NCBI GenBank assembly: GCA_009784615.1
Contig: WRBJ01000018.1
Span: 1 to 34,174 of the forward strand
Direction of reading: 5' to 3'
DNA length: 34,174 nucleotides
DNA from: Defluviitaleaceae bacterium
GTDB taxonomy: Bacteria; Bacillota; Clostridia; Lachnospirales; WRAX01
Position numbers and translations under genes: made by a program. Below the pieces are notes generated by a model, which saw nothing but the letters and a program-made list of their open reading frames with translations, was not told where the DNA came from and made no database searches. Below, one piece after another: positions 34,010 to 34,174 of the stretch. How positions within the stretch are numbered: position 1 is the first letter of the stretch; each line of letters starts with the position of its first letter.

Positions 34010-34038
34010 TTGACAATATGGCTAAATTGCGGTATAAT
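34010..34038 (+). promoter_or_regulatory. Consensus sigma-A promoter leading out of the window
   Basis: TTGACA (34010-34015), 17-base spacer, TATAAT (34033-34038). Transcription would start near 34045 and at least 130 nt of A-rich untranslated leader follow before the window ends. There is no gene or start codon with a ribosome site in that stretch. Confidence 0.85.
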
Positions 34039-34174
34039 TTTAATATAAATTTAGACAATTGCGAAACTTCAAAATCAAACCCACATTTGGAAAATAAGTA
34101 ATTTCACAAGTGTTTGCAAGTGATTTAACAGAAAAGACAGGGCAAAAAGAGTACAAAAATAACACCACTTGAGC

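Noticed and set aside
1-34174. CRISPR array, insertion sequence with transposase, integrase or rRNA
   Set aside because: No regularly spaced direct repeats, no transposase or recombinase reading frame and no rRNA sequence were seen.

Overview
The window looks like a low-GC, flagellated Firmicute of the class Clostridia, most like a Lachnospirales-type anaerobe. The evidence is the WalRK-type two-component pair, the YloU/FakA/RecG/RsmD/CoaD gene order, the RpmE/YqhQ/PrmC/PrfA block, the FlgM-FlgN-FlgK-FlgL-FliW-CsrA flagellar operon, strong GGAGG-type ribosome sites and textbook sigma-A promoters with 17-base spacers. TGA is used as a stop, so the code is standard. No species can be named from the sequence alone.

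Layout. 1-137: truncated copy of an interspersed palindromic repeat and a terminator. 138-2576 (-): PAS-GGDEF-EAL regulator with a degenerate GGDEF. 2718-5228 (+): walR-walK. 5175-5609 (-): small phage-type sigma-region-4-like protein whose 3' end overlaps walK. 5766-8936 (+): dapB, a GerMN-type lipoprotein and rsmA in one operon. 8999-9361: terminators and a tRNA-Glu/tRNA-Cys unit on the minus strand. 9418-10420: an accessory module of an XRE regulator and a divergent two-gene operon of unknown small proteins, controlled from a nearly symmetric pair of overlapping promoters. 10563-14639 (+): yloU-fakA-recG. 14678-18012 (+): rsmD (apparently leaderless), coaD, a coiled-coil protein and argS. 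18060-18441: a palindromic repeat element and, on the minus strand, a promoter-to-terminator unit for a structured non-coding RNA of about 183 nt. 18473-19363 (-): EamA transporter. 19508-25438 (+): rpmE, yqhQ, prmC, prfA, metG, a VOC protein and a methyltransferase. 25485-32840 (-): the late flagellar operon flgM-flgN-flgK-flgK-flgL-fliW-csrA, read from a probable sigma-D promoter. 32915-33886 (-): an unrecognised membrane protein. 33887-34174: two back-to-back promoters and the start of a leader that runs off the window.

How it fits together. Most of the window is core housekeeping: ribosome maturation and translation (rsmA, rsmD, argS, metG, rpmE, prmC, prfA, two tRNAs), cofactor and cell-wall precursor supply (coaD, dapB), fatty-acid activation (fakA) and repair (recG). 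The flagellar block carries its regulators: FlgM (anti-sigma-D), FlgN (chaperone for FlgK/FlgL), and the FliW-CsrA post-transcriptional switch.

The items most worth a second look are the unassigned ncRNA at 18259-18441, whose predicted hairpin loops expose AGGA motifs like those bound by CsrA; the XRE/small-protein module with mirror-image promoters; the cysteine-glycine tail of FliW; the terminator-like hairpin lying between the two tRNA genes; and the leaderless start of rsmD.
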